NCBI RefSeq assembly: GCF_030733745.1
Contig: NZ_JASHIK010000007.1
Coordinates: 62,001-126,000, forward strand
From: Stappia sp. MMSF_3263
Lineage (GTDB): Bacteria; Pseudomonadota; Alphaproteobacteria; Rhizobiales; Stappiaceae
Length of the DNA: 64,000 nt
Direction: 5' to 3'
In this document: positions 28,814 through 37,192 of the stretch, piece by piece
Layout: each line of letters opens with the position of its first letter
Position numbering within the stretch: position 1 is the stretch's first letter
The notes under the pieces: model-generated
The model's input: the letters and a program-made list of their open reading frames with translations, nothing else
Told to the model about the DNA's origin: nothing
Databases searched by the model: none
Position numbers and translations under genes: made by a program

Positions 28814-28844
28814 GCTGGAGGAGGGCTGCGCGCAGCCCTCCAGC
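28814..28844 (-). terminator. Strong hairpin after the 683-residue secreted-protein gene
   Basis: The arms at 28814-28830 and 28831-28844 pair almost fully, with a three-base bulge and essentially no loop (centre GCGCGC). It lies 7 bases after the stop of the reverse-strand gene. There is no T-run, so it may act as a weak terminator or a transcript-end stabiliser. Confidence 0.45.
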
Positions 28845-28850
28845 CCGTCT

Positions 28851-30902
28851 TCAGCGCCCCGGATTGGCGCTCACCGTCGCGTTGAGCAACTGCGGCAGCG
28901 TGTTCGGCGCGGTTGCAAGCACGCCCATGATCTGCATCGCCGGCACCGGGTTGGCGGGTTCCACGCTCAGCACCAGTTCGTCCGGCGAGACCAGGAAGGC
29001 CTTCAGCGCGCCATGCAGGCTCTGGCCGAAGGGAGTGTCCTTCACCGGACCCATCTCATTCGCGGCCTGGTCGGCAAGGCCGAGGGCCAGCGTTTCCGGC
29101 GACAGGCCGGAGCCCTTCGCCTGCTGGGCGATGAAGGCGGAGACGAGCTTTGCGTCGCGCACGGTGATCCGTGCCCGGTTGACGGTTGCCGTGGCGATCG
29201 CCATCTGGGCCTGCTCCGGGCTTTCGAAGACGATGCGCGGAATGCCGCCGATCTCCATCTCCATGTCGACCGATCCGCCGCCCTCGATGTTGAAGGACAC
29301 CGGATCGGCGCTCAGCACCTGGGTGTCCGGATCCCAGCGCAGCCGCATGCGGTCCGAATAGCGCACCACGTCGAGCCCCATTGCCTCGAACAGGGCGCGC
29401 GCCTCCTCCTCCTCGATCAGCGAGACCGGGAAGACGGCGTTCTCGGTGAGGCCTTCGATCGCGGTCGGGAACGGCTGGATGAAATCGCTCATCGCCAGCC
29501 GGTAGCGATCCAGCGAGATGGGTGCCGGCAGCTGGTTGGAGGAAACCTTGAGCCCCTCGATCTCCATCAGGCCGAGCGTCGGCACGATCGAGAGAATCTC
29601 TGCAAGCGAGGGTTCGTTCTTGGCGGCGGCCAGCCCGAAATCGAGATAGGAGGCCAGCCGCGCCAGGCGCAGGTCCTTCATGGTGAACCCGGCAAGGTCG
29701 AACACGCCGGCGTCTTCCCCGGTCTTGAACGAGGCATCCTTGATGGAGAACTCGCCAACCCCGCCATAGGACGCGTTCCTGGCCGTGACAGTGCCGATGG
29801 CGCCGTTGATCGCCTCGCTGCTCACCGCCAGCGCTTCTAGATCGAAACTGTCGAGCGACAGGGCTTCCAGCGCGTCGAGCGCCTCGCGGCCGATTGCGGC
29901 CAGGCCCGCCTCGTTGGTCGGCAGGGTGCCGAGCATGGCCTTGTCGCCGATGCCCGCCAGATCCACGGCCGGTTTATCGGCGGCGATGCGGAGTCCGGCT
30001 GCCGCCATGCTGCGAATCGCGCCCGATCCGATCGAAGCGACGCTGATGTCGACATTCTCGACGCTCATGGCCTCGATCATGGCGTCGCCGGTAAGTTGGT
30101 CGCCGGGCAGCACGCCGAGCAGGCGCAGCAGCGGCTTGATGTCGGTGCCTGTGACGACCTGCGGGCCTGTCTCCTGGCGCATCGTCATGGTCTGGCCGTC
30201 CGAACTCGGTGCAGCCGTGAGCAGGGTTTCGGACACCGTCCGTTCAATGCGTTGCTCGTCCATCCGGCCGTTGGCGACACCGGTGATGGTGAAATTCTCG
30301 TAGCGCTCGCTGCCGCCGCCGCCATCGGGAAGCTTGGACTTGGCTTCCAGCAGGCGCACGGACATGCGGTCCACGCGTCCGCGCAGCGAGGCGACGATGG
30401 CCGGCACAAAGCGGGAAACGGGCCGTGCCGCGTCCTCCTCGACCCGCAGATAGGGCTGGTAATAGTTCTCCGCGACGAGATCGTACTGCGTGGCGGTGAT
30501 CTCGAAAGGCGTCCGCCGGCCTTTCTCGGTGACGCCCCCGCTGAAGGTGAACTCGTGTCCGCCCGGCTGTTCGTAGCGGTCGAGATGGACGCCGTCCGCT
30601 TCCATGCGGGCACCGATCAGCCGCGTTTCCGGGCTGTCGATGCGGATGTCGATGTCGATGTCTGTCTCGCCGAAGGAAAAGGCGAAGTCCCAGCCGAGCT
30701 TCGCCCCGCGCAGGATCGCGTCGGACGGCGCCGTCTCGGTCAGGCTCTCGTATTCGGCAATGGTCGCGCCGTTGGCCTTGGCCCAGGCGAAGAAGGCTTC
30801 GCTCGCCTCGATGGCCGGATTGGCGCTGGCCGGGGCACTGAGCGCTGTTACGGCAAGCAGAAAGGCGCCGGCGACCGGCGCGCGCAAGGAAATATTCGAC
30901 AT
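28851..30902 (-). CDS. Secreted protein of unknown function (683 residues), paralogue of its upstream neighbour
   Basis: A signal peptide is visible (MSNISLRAPVAGAFLLAVT, likely cleaved after APASA). The mature part is built of alternating short strands and helices, with many IDI, GDxM and Asp-rich motifs. The C-terminal segment MQIMGVLATAPNTLPQLL resembles the end of the adjacent 402-residue protein (AQVLGTAMMAPQTLPDIL), and an inner segment RWDPDTQVL matches DWDPASGTL of that protein. I know no function; the pattern recalls large periplasmic proteins that contact lipids, but that is only a guess. The start at 30902 begins the signal peptide directly; ATG 30935 is an alternative. Confidence 0.78.
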   Translation of the reverse strand: MSNISLRAPVAGAFLLAVTALSAPASANPAIEASEAFFAWAKANGATIAEYESLTETAPSDAILRGAKLGWDFAFSFGETDIDIDIRIDSPETRLIGARMEADGVHLDRYEQPGGHEFTFSGGVTEKGRRTPFEITATQYDLVAENYYQPYLRVEEDAARPVSRFVPAIVASLRGRVDRMSVRLLEAKSKLPDGGGGSERYENFTITGVANGRMDEQRIERTVSETLLTAAPSSDGQTMTMRQETGPQVVTGTDIKPLLRLLGVLPGDQLTGDAMIEAMSVENVDISVASIGSGAIRSMAAAGLRIAADKPAVDLAGIGDKAMLGTLPTNEAGLAAIGREALDALEALSLDSFDLEALAVSSEAINGAIGTVTARNASYGGVGEFSIKDASFKTGEDAGVFDLAGFTMKDLRLARLASYLDFGLAAAKNEPSLAEILSIVPTLGLMEIEGLKVSSNQLPAPISLDRYRLAMSDFIQPFPTAIEGLTENAVFPVSLIEEEEARALFEAMGLDVVRYSDRMRLRWDPDTQVLSADPVSFNIEGGGSVDMEMEIGGIPRIVFESPEQAQMAIATATVNRARITVRDAKLVSAFIAQQAKGSGLSPETLALGLADQAANEMGPVKDTPFGQSLHGALKAFLVSPDELVLSVEPANPVPAMQIMGVLATAPNTLPQLLNATVSANPGR

Positions 30903-30945
30903 GATCGGTGTCCGTCGCTGGAAATGGATATGCAAAGCGCTTCGA

Positions 30946-30986
30946 TCCGCCCGGGGCGGACGCGGGAAGGCGTGAGCCCTCCCGCG
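30946..30986 (-). terminator. Two tandem hairpins between the paralogous secreted-protein genes
   Basis: Reading on the reverse strand, a 7-base stem (CGCGGGA/TCCCGCG, 30961-30986) is followed by a 6-base stem (TCCGCC/GGCGGA, 30946-30960). They start 5 bases after the stop of the first gene and lie 43 bases before the start of the second. No T-run follows, so they may attenuate the downstream gene or define a processed transcript end. Confidence 0.4.
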
Positions 30987-30991
30987 ATTGC

Positions 30992-32200
30992 TCAGTTCTC
31001 GTTGGCGGTGATGGTCACGCCGAGAATGTCGGGCAGCGTCTGCGGCGCCATCATCGCGGTGCCCAGCACCTGGGCAAAGGGCACCGGCGCGGACGGCATC
31101 GCCGTGGCGCTGAGCGACTTGGGATCGTTGAGGAAGGTGGTCGCCGCGGCGGCGACCTTCTTCTGGAAGCCGGGATTGTTGATCATCGACAGCATGAAGG
31201 GCAGGGCGCCGGTCAGCTGCTGCACGAACTCCTCGCGCGTGGCGCCGGCTTCCTTGGCCTGGTTGTCGAGCAGCCGGTCGACGAGCGAGCCGTTGTCGAT
31301 GCGCAGCGTCAGGCTTTCCACCAGCAGGCCCTGCATCAGGCCCATCGCCTTTTCGGGATTGTCCTGGGCCGCGTCGAGCTGCTGGACCACCTCGCGCGTC
31401 AGGCCGTTGATGCGCAGCGTGGCGTTGATCGTGGCGGCGTTCTCGCCGGCGAGCGTCAGCTTCTCGATGTTGAGCGTGCCGCTGGCCGGATCCCAGTCGA
31501 TCTCCATCTGCAGGCTCAGCATGACCTTGTCGTAGCCAAGGTCGGTGAGGGTCTTGCGCTCGTCTTCGTCAAGGGCCTCGGCGCTCACCTCCACGCCTTC
31601 CAGCGACAGCGAGCCGGCGGTGGGCAGGTCGCCGTCCATCCTGTCGACCACGGCGCTGGCCCGCGCGATGGGGATCGTGCCCTGGTCCTCGGTCTCGACG
31701 ACGATGCCGGTCAGTTCCGCGCTCGAATATCCCGGCGCGATGGCGTCGGTCGAGGCCTTGGCCTTGACGCTTGCGGCCGAGGGAAGCACCGGCTTGACGA
31801 TGGCGACGCGGGCAACGCGGGCGTTCACCTTGTCCTTCCCGTCCGTGTCGTCGATGGCGACGTCCGTCATCGTCATCGTGTCGGCCGACAGCTTGCCCTC
31901 GGCATCGACGCTGCCGCCGGCGATGGAGGTCTCGGCGATGGTGAGGTCGGATGTCTTGCCGTTGTCGTCGACGCTGGCGCGCAGGCCCGTGATGACGACG
32001 TCGCCGCCGCTGCCCGAAACGCCGTCATAGCCGGAGATCGTCGCGTTGCCGGCCTCCAGGATCTCCATGAAGGTGTCGGCGACCTGGTTGCCGGAGGCGT
32101 CGAAGGCGAGCGCCGTGTGGCTGACAAGGGGCGCGGCGAGCAGGAACGGGCAGGCCAGCGCGAACGCGCGGGCGCGACGGCGTAGGGGAAGATAGGTCAT
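30992..32200 (-). CDS. Secreted protein of unknown function (402 residues), paralogue of its downstream neighbour
   Basis: The N-terminus MTYLPLRRRARAFALA plus a hydrophobic stretch and SHTALA gives a Sec signal peptide. The mature part has repeated DVxIxG and LTLxxxxG segments, suggesting a long beta-rich structure, and ends FAQVLGTAMMAPQTLPDIL. The same C-terminal pattern is found in the 683-residue protein that follows 89 bases downstream, so the two arose by duplication and are probably co-transcribed. I do not recognise a characterised family and assign no function. Confidence 0.8.
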   Translation of the reverse strand: MTYLPLRRRARAFALACPFLLAAPLVSHTALAFDASGNQVADTFMEILEAGNATISGYDGVSGSGGDVVITGLRASVDDNGKTSDLTIAETSIAGGSVDAEGKLSADTMTMTDVAIDDTDGKDKVNARVARVAIVKPVLPSAASVKAKASTDAIAPGYSSAELTGIVVETEDQGTIPIARASAVVDRMDGDLPTAGSLSLEGVEVSAEALDEDERKTLTDLGYDKVMLSLQMEIDWDPASGTLNIEKLTLAGENAATINATLRINGLTREVVQQLDAAQDNPEKAMGLMQGLLVESLTLRIDNGSLVDRLLDNQAKEAGATREEFVQQLTGALPFMLSMINNPGFQKKVAAAATTFLNDPKSLSATAMPSAPVPFAQVLGTAMMAPQTLPDILGVTITANEN

Positions 32201-32342
32201 GCAGACGTCTCCGAATTTCGTTTGCTGTTATCCGCTCCCTGCCTGCGGAGCGCTACGATGCGTCAAATATGGTTCAAGGACAAGCCGCGCGCGAAGATTG
32301 TCCCGCGGAAACCGAGACAGCGAATGGGTTGCGCGCGCCGGG

Positions 32343-33251
32343 CTAGGATGCGGATGCCAAACGCTTTTCCGGCCATTCGGCCATGGCATTTGCGACCATT
32401 TCAAGGCTCGGCAGACTGGCCTCGTTGCCAAGGTGCTGGATCGCGTGCGCCGAGGCCGCGCGGGCGAAGCGGAAATGCTCCTCCCAGCTGCGACCCGGTT
32501 CCGCCAGGTAGGAATGGATATAGGCCCCGTGAAAGACGTCGCCGGCGCCGTTGGTGTCGATGATCCGCTCGCGCGGCACGTCGAGGGCGGGCAGGTGCTT
32601 CGTCGGACCGCCATCCTCGTACCAGACGAGCCCCTCGTCGCCGAGCGTCACCCCGCCCACCGGGCAGCCCCTTGCGCGCAGCAGGTCGAGCGTCTCCTCC
32701 ACGCTTGACCCCAGCTGCTCGCAGAAGCGGGCGGAGACGATGGCGACATCGATGAAGCGCAGCAGCTCTTGCGTGTTCTCGCGCACCGCGCCGCCGTCGA
32801 GCGAGGTCAGGATGCCGGCCTCGCGCGCCGCGCGGGCATAATGGAGCGCGGCGTCCGGCATGTGCCCGTCCAGGTGCAGCGCTCGGCAGCCGTCCAGGTT
32901 GAGGACCGGGAAGGGGTGCAGGAAATCATTGTCGCGGCAGCGCACGATGGCGCGCTTGCCGCCCTTGGGCATGATGAAGGAGAGGGAGGATTCGCGCACC
33001 TTGCGGCCATGCACCGAGATGCCGTATTTCGCCGCCATGTCGAGGAACATGCGCGCCAGCCAGTCGTCGGCCTGCGAGCACAGGAGGTCCGGGGCGATGC
33101 CGAGCTTCGCGCAGGCGAAACCGGCGGTCACCGCGTTGCCGCCGAAGCTGACCGCATAGTCGCGCGCGATCGTCTTGTCGTCGCCGGTGGGCAGCGCGTC
33201 GGTCAGGAAGGTGATGTCGATATAGGCCTGGCCGATGAACAATGCCTGCAT
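32343..33251 (-). CDS. PfkB-family carbohydrate or nucleoside kinase
   Basis: The 302-residue protein is a ribokinase-like sugar kinase. The start ALFIGQAYIDITFL and the glycine pair SFGGNAVTAGFACAKLG form the substrate lid region. The C-terminal PfkB signature DTNGAGDVFHGAY carries the catalytic Asp and the anion hole. Specificity (ribose, fructose, ketodeoxygluconate, adenosine or other) cannot be read from the sequence, and the neighbours give no pathway hint. It is divergent from the EAL-domain gene. Confidence 0.87.
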   Translation of the reverse strand: MQALFIGQAYIDITFLTDALPTGDDKTIARDYAVSFGGNAVTAGFACAKLGIAPDLLCSQADDWLARMFLDMAAKYGISVHGRKVRESSLSFIMPKGGKRAIVRCRDNDFLHPFPVLNLDGCRALHLDGHMPDAALHYARAAREAGILTSLDGGAVRENTQELLRFIDVAIVSARFCEQLGSSVEETLDLLRARGCPVGGVTLGDEGLVWYEDGGPTKHLPALDVPRERIIDTNGAGDVFHGAYIHSYLAEPGRSWEEHFRFARAASAHAIQHLGNEASLPSLEMVANAMAEWPEKRLASAS

Positions 33252-33380
33252 GCGGGGCTCCTCTCGCGTGAGATCAACGCAGGTGGCTAAGTGGCCGTGC
33301 GTCCGGAATTATTTTCGCTGCGCCCGGCTTTCTCTTCAGGGGTCATTTACCAAAGCGGGGCATAGTGGCACGGCTGTTCA

Positions 33381-35018
33381 ATGTCGGATGATCGCGTGCC
33401 GCATCGCTATACCCGCTTCCTGAAAACGCTCGTGATCGCCCTCGGATTGGCGATCGCACCCCTGATCGCGGCCAATTACATCCTCAACAACTATGCCGTA
33501 ACACAGGCCGAAACCGAGATGAAGGCGGTGGCGGAGCGCTATGTGCTGCGCGCCGAAAAAGCCATCGGCGATGCCGTCCAGGTTCTCCAGGGCCTGCACC
33601 AGAACGGCTTCGTCACCTGCTCGGCCTCCGACCGCGCCGCCTTCCATGCCGGCCTGATCGCGGCGCCCTTCGTGCAGATGATCGGCGTTGTCAATTCCAG
33701 CGGCGTGCTGATGTGCAACGTGCCGGACGAGGCGAGCAGCGGCGAGCCGGTGCTGCCCGTGCTGCAGTCCGAATCGCCGCTTGTGGGCATCGGCATGCGC
33801 GACCGCGCCTATGAGGGCACCCGCGTCGCGCTGGTCAGCTGGCGGATCGGAAACGGCAGCCGGCTGCTTGCGGAAATCTCGCCGGTGGCGATCTCCATCG
33901 ATCCGGGCCCGGAATACCTGCGCGCCCATCGCCATGTGGAGCTGCGCCTTGGCGATGGCGTCGTCTGGCTGCGTTCGGGCGAATACGGCCGGCTCGATTC
34001 GCGCTCCGGCGAGCGCGAGCTCGTCGTCGAGGTCGCCTCGACCAAGTACCCGATGCTGGCCACCGTCACCGCGCCGGCCTCGGCCGCCGACAACCTGGTG
34101 CGCGACCTCAAGGTCGTCTCGGCCATTGCCGCCGTCGGCTTTGCCATTCTCTTCGTCGCCGTCAGCGTCTGGTTCTCCTGGCGCCCGGAAAGCGAGGCGG
34201 AGGACGAGTTCGTCCAGTCGATCCGCCGGGGCGAGTTCGTGCCCTATTACCAGCCGGTGATGGACATCGAGACCGGCCGGTTGCGCGGCTGCGAGGTTCT
34301 GATGCGTTGGGCGCGGCCCGACGGATCGGTGATCTCGCCCGGCGCCTTCATGACCTTCGCCGAGACCTCCGGCCACATTTTCGAGATGACCCGCCAGATC
34401 ATGCGCAAGACGCGCGACGAAGTCGGCGACCTCTATTTCCAGAACCCGGAATTCAAGCTCTCGATCAATCTCTTCGCCGGCCATTTCGAGGACCGCAAGA
34501 TCGTCGAGGACATCATCGAGATCTACGGGGATTCCAAGATCGCCTTCCAGCAGATCGTCATGGAAGTGACCGAGCGCCAGCCGCTTTCGGACATGGACAC
34601 GGCGCGCAAGATCATCGCCGAGATGCAGGCGGTGGGCGTGCGCGTCGCGCTCGACGACGTGGGCACCGGCCATGGCGGCTTCGCCTATCTGCAGAAGCTG
34701 GGTATCGACATCATCAAGATCGACAAGATGTTCATCGACAGCCTCGGGACCGACGACAATTCCACCACCATCGTCGACACGATGGTGGAGCTCGCCGACA
34801 ACCTGGGCATGGGCATCATCGCCGAGGGCGTCGAGACGATGGAGCAGATCGAGCGCCTGCGCGAGCTCGGCGTCTCCGCAGCGCAGGGCTACATCTTCGC
34901 ACCGCCGCTGCCGGCTAAGCTCTTCATCGACCTAGCCACCGCGCTCTCGGGCGGCAAGGCGGCCGGCGAGGACGACGAGAGCGCCGAGGCCGTCGGGGCC
35001 GTCGCAAAGGTCGCGTGA
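33381..35018 (+). CDS. Membrane EAL-domain c-di-GMP phosphodiesterase with a periplasmic CSS-like sensor
   Basis: The 545-residue protein has a span at about residues 14-34, a periplasmic domain of about 210 residues, a second span near 244-266, and a cytoplasmic EAL domain from about 280. The periplasmic part has cysteines C80 (in TCSAS) and C112 (in MCNVP), as in CSS-motif sensors whose redox state controls activity. The EAL residues needed for c-di-GMP hydrolysis are present: E305 in CEVLMRW, N363, E398 in VTERQ, D425-D426 in LDDVGTG, K446 and E482 in AEGVE. No GGDEF domain is present. It should lower c-di-GMP in response to a periplasmic signal. Confidence 0.9.
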   Translation: MSDDRVPHRYTRFLKTLVIALGLAIAPLIAANYILNNYAVTQAETEMKAVAERYVLRAEKAIGDAVQVLQGLHQNGFVTCSASDRAAFHAGLIAAPFVQMIGVVNSSGVLMCNVPDEASSGEPVLPVLQSESPLVGIGMRDRAYEGTRVALVSWRIGNGSRLLAEISPVAISIDPGPEYLRAHRHVELRLGDGVVWLRSGEYGRLDSRSGERELVVEVASTKYPMLATVTAPASAADNLVRDLKVVSAIAAVGFAILFVAVSVWFSWRPESEAEDEFVQSIRRGEFVPYYQPVMDIETGRLRGCEVLMRWARPDGSVISPGAFMTFAETSGHIFEMTRQIMRKTRDEVGDLYFQNPEFKLSINLFAGHFEDRKIVEDIIEIYGDSKIAFQQIVMEVTERQPLSDMDTARKIIAEMQAVGVRVALDDVGTGHGGFAYLQKLGIDIIKIDKMFIDSLGTDDNSTTIVDTMVELADNLGMGIIAEGVETMEQIERLRELGVSAAQGYIFAPPLPAKLFIDLATALSGGKAAGEDDESAEAVGAVAKVA

Positions 35019-35438
35019 GGGGGGGGCGGGGCTGGCTGATCGCATGCTCGCCGCCGGGAGGCGAGCATGCGACGTGTTCCCGTGCTGGCGGCAACCGGCG
35101 TCGTAATCTGGGTGTTGAGCCAGAAACCGCAGGGTCCCGCTTGTAAGCCTCCAGTTCGAAACGGTGTCGTGGGCGTCCGGAGTGGAGTCGTATGACTGCT
35201 CGGCGTCTGATTATCGCCGTTCACAGGGCTGACCTCGGAACTGACCGTTCGTTTATATCGCGGAGTGGTTCCCCGCGACATGTCCAATAGATTCGTTCTG
35301 GACCGATCCGCGCTTCACGTCTCTCACCCGATCTTCAATGGTTTCGTTGGTGTGCCAATTTCGCGCTAGGGTCGCTCTCTGGACCAGTTCAATTCGGTTT
35401 ATACTTTACAATATTTTGGGAGGAACATAGCATTCTCA
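35019..35438. other. Intergenic region on the left side of the accessory island
   Basis: These 420 bases start with a perfect hairpin after the EAL gene, then become visibly less GC-rich toward the ABC-3C genes. I find no convincing gene; a reverse-strand frame at 34889-35287 mostly overlaps the EAL gene antisense. TATACT (35400-35405) and TACAAT (35407-35412) are plausible -10 elements for the island operon, without a clear -35 partner. GGGAGG at 35415-35420 is a possible ribosome binding site. Confidence 0.45.
35041..35071 (+). terminator. Perfect hairpin after the EAL-domain gene
   Basis: A 12-base stem without mismatch (arms at 35041-35052 and 35060-35071, loop of 7) lies 22 bases after the stop. 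There is no T-run, so it may work with Rho or mark the transcript end. It lies just outside the low-GC island. Confidence 0.55.
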
Positions 35439-36686
35439 ATGCTGTGCTTGAGAAGCAGTGGCAACGCTTCATCGCGCGATGTAGGGGGGAGTGCTATCGC
35501 TTCGAAATATAATGCCACCGGGTCGATGCTCGGATATTTGTACCAATGCCGCGAAGCGCTGCTTCTCGCATTGCTGGAGACAAAATCTCGGCCTGGCTTA
35601 TCGATCTCCATCGAACGCTTCGACGATGTCGCCTTCGAGCAGAATGGCACTGCGATCGAACAGCTTCAGCTGAAACACCATGTCAGCCAATCTAGTCTGA
35701 CCGATATGAGTGTCGATCTGTGGAAGACGCTGCGAATTTGGAGCGAGCAAATTGCCGAGAACCCGCAGTTGCCGTTCGAGCGACGGTTCACAATCATCAC
35801 CACCGCACAGGCGCCGACCGGTTCAGCCGCAGAACTGCTGCGGGCGACCCGCCCGTCCGCCCATGCCGAAGCAGACGCTCTTGTACTATTGCGCACGGCA
35901 GCCGAGGGCTCAGTAAATCAGGAATCCGCCGCTGGTCGGAAGGCATTTCTCACCTTGTCCGAGCATAACCAGAGCAACCTACTCGCATCACTGAGAATCC
36001 ACGACAATGCGCCGAGTATCACCAATGCGCGTAGCGAGATCGAGGAACAGCTGTTCTTCTCGGCGCCCGATGGGAAAGTCTCCGACCTAGTTGACCATCT
36101 TGAAGGCTGGTGGTTTGCACAAATTGTTAGTTGCCTCGCTGTTTCGGACGCAGTTGCTATTTCCCTCCTTGCGCTCCGAGCGAAACTCGACGAGATCGCA
36201 CGGGCTTTTCGCAACAATGAGCTGCTGATCAGTCCGGAGGCGCTGGCCGTTTCCGCCGACGATTTGCCCGAGTTCGATGGGCGCACTTTCGTGCGGCAGA
36301 TGCGCTGCGTTGATGTAGCTCAAGAATCGGTTGAACTCGCCAAGCTCGATTTCTATCGAGCGACGGCGCAACGCTCGGCCTGGGCACGGGAGAACGCGTT
36401 GCTCGATGGCGAGGCTGCGCGCTACGATGCTGATTTGGTCGAGCGGTGGAACCGCGAGCGGTTTGCCTGCGAAAGCAGCGGCAAGCCTTTAACTGATGAT
36501 GACAAGAAGCTGTTTGGCCGCCAGTTATTCCACTGGGCGAGCCGGGCGCAGGCGCCGTTTCGCAACCGTCACGAGCAATGGCTGTGCGCCGGATCGTATC
36601 AGATTCTTGCCGACAGGGTGACGATCGGCTGGCACCCTGATCACGGTAAAATGTTCGGTGCGTCCGCCAAAGGTAAGGCTGCATGA
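35439..36686 (+). CDS. ABC-three-component system first component, nuclease-like (predicted effector)
   Basis: The 415-residue protein begins with a region resembling DUF4297/Cap4-type restriction-like nucleases. MLGYLYQCREALLLALLE (residues 30-47) is followed by ISIERFDDV (57-64) and EQLQLKHH (74-81), so D62/D63 and Q77-x-K79 fit a PD-(D/E)xK site with Q in the third position. The remaining 300 residues would hold the C-terminal domain typical of ABC-3C first components; I cannot name its subfamily. It overlaps the second gene by ATGA. The start is uncertain: ATG 35439 has a GGGAGG site at a long distance, and homologues may start nearer residue 20-30. Function as a nucleic-acid-cutting effector is inference from motif and context. 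Confidence 0.72.
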   Translation: MLCLRSSGNASSRDVGGSAIASKYNATGSMLGYLYQCREALLLALLETKSRPGLSISIERFDDVAFEQNGTAIEQLQLKHHVSQSSLTDMSVDLWKTLRIWSEQIAENPQLPFERRFTIITTAQAPTGSAAELLRATRPSAHAEADALVLLRTAAEGSVNQESAAGRKAFLTLSEHNQSNLLASLRIHDNAPSITNARSEIEEQLFFSAPDGKVSDLVDHLEGWWFAQIVSCLAVSDAVAISLLALRAKLDEIARAFRNNELLISPEALAVSADDLPEFDGRTFVRQMRCVDVAQESVELAKLDFYRATAQRSAWARENALLDGEAARYDADLVERWNRERFACESSGKPLTDDDKKLFGRQLFHWASRAQAPFRNRHEQWLCAGSYQILADRVTIGWHPDHGKMFGASAKGKAA

Positions 36687-37192
36687 GCTTGATGCTGCAG
36701 TGGGAGGGTCGTCCGCGCGAAGAGGCGCATCTGTTCAATCCGGCTTTCTGCGCTGCCATGCTGCATGAGTTTGTTAAGGAATATCAGAAGGCGAAAGGAC
36801 AGGCCGCACCTTACGCTTTGTTGTTCTGCGCCCTGTCGATCGCGCTCCATAGCAAGACACGGCGTGCTCTTCCCGGTTCGACAGTGACGTCGCTCTATTC
36901 GTGGCGTGAACGCAACCCAGAAGTGCTGGTCGGGTTCGCTGAGCGGGCACGCTTGCTTCGCCCGGTTGTGCAGGAAGCGTTGCGGTTCGCGATCGATCGC
37001 TCTGCGCTGGACTTCGCTGAGGGCGGCGCTGTCATGTCGGGCGCGAAGCCTCTCGTGGTCGCAAAGAGGTTCGAGCAGGGACTTACCGTTGATGCCTGCG
37101 AGTGCATAGCCGCCGCACGCCTGTTGGGCCGGTGGCTTGCAAAGGCTGGGACGACATCGACGATCTTGGCGGCGTGGGGGATTAAGCCATGA
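36683..37192 (+). CDS. ABC-three-component system middle component
   Basis: This 169-residue protein matches the small middle component seen between an effector gene and a DUF3732 ATPase gene. Characteristic features are the start LFNPAFCAAMLHEFVKEYQ, the helix ending in YALLFCALSIALHS, and LPGSTVTSLYSW. It is mostly alpha-helical, with no catalytic motif or membrane span, and probably bridges effector and ATPase. It overlaps both neighbours by four bases (ATGA), so the three are translated in a fixed ratio. Identification rests on gene order plus these segments. Confidence 0.75.
   Translation: MSLMLQWEGRPREEAHLFNPAFCAAMLHEFVKEYQKAKGQAAPYALLFCALSIALHSKTRRALPGSTVTSLYSWRERNPEVLVGFAERARLLRPVVQEALRFAIDRSALDFAEGGAVMSGAKPLVVAKRFEQGLTVDACECIAAARLLGRWLAKAGTTSTILAAWGIKP

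Larger units (their letters stand above)
28347..28850. other. Repeat-rich intergenic region of 504 bases
   Basis: No credible gene is seen here. The region holds a MITE-like element with inverted ends (28368-28578), a second copy of its left part (28700-28778) and a strong hairpin (28814-28844), described separately. Short open frames in it follow the high-GC bias and do not look like proteins. Confidence 0.6.

Noticed and set aside
35120-35210. tRNA fragment as an insertion site for the island
   Set aside because: GTTCGAAAC resembles a T-loop, but the flanking bases do not form a T-stem and no acceptor stem can be built.
34889-35287. Reverse-strand frame of 132 codons beside the EAL gene
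   Set aside because: It overlaps the end of the EAL gene in antisense, has a low-complexity Thr/Pro/Ser composition and no good ribosome binding site.
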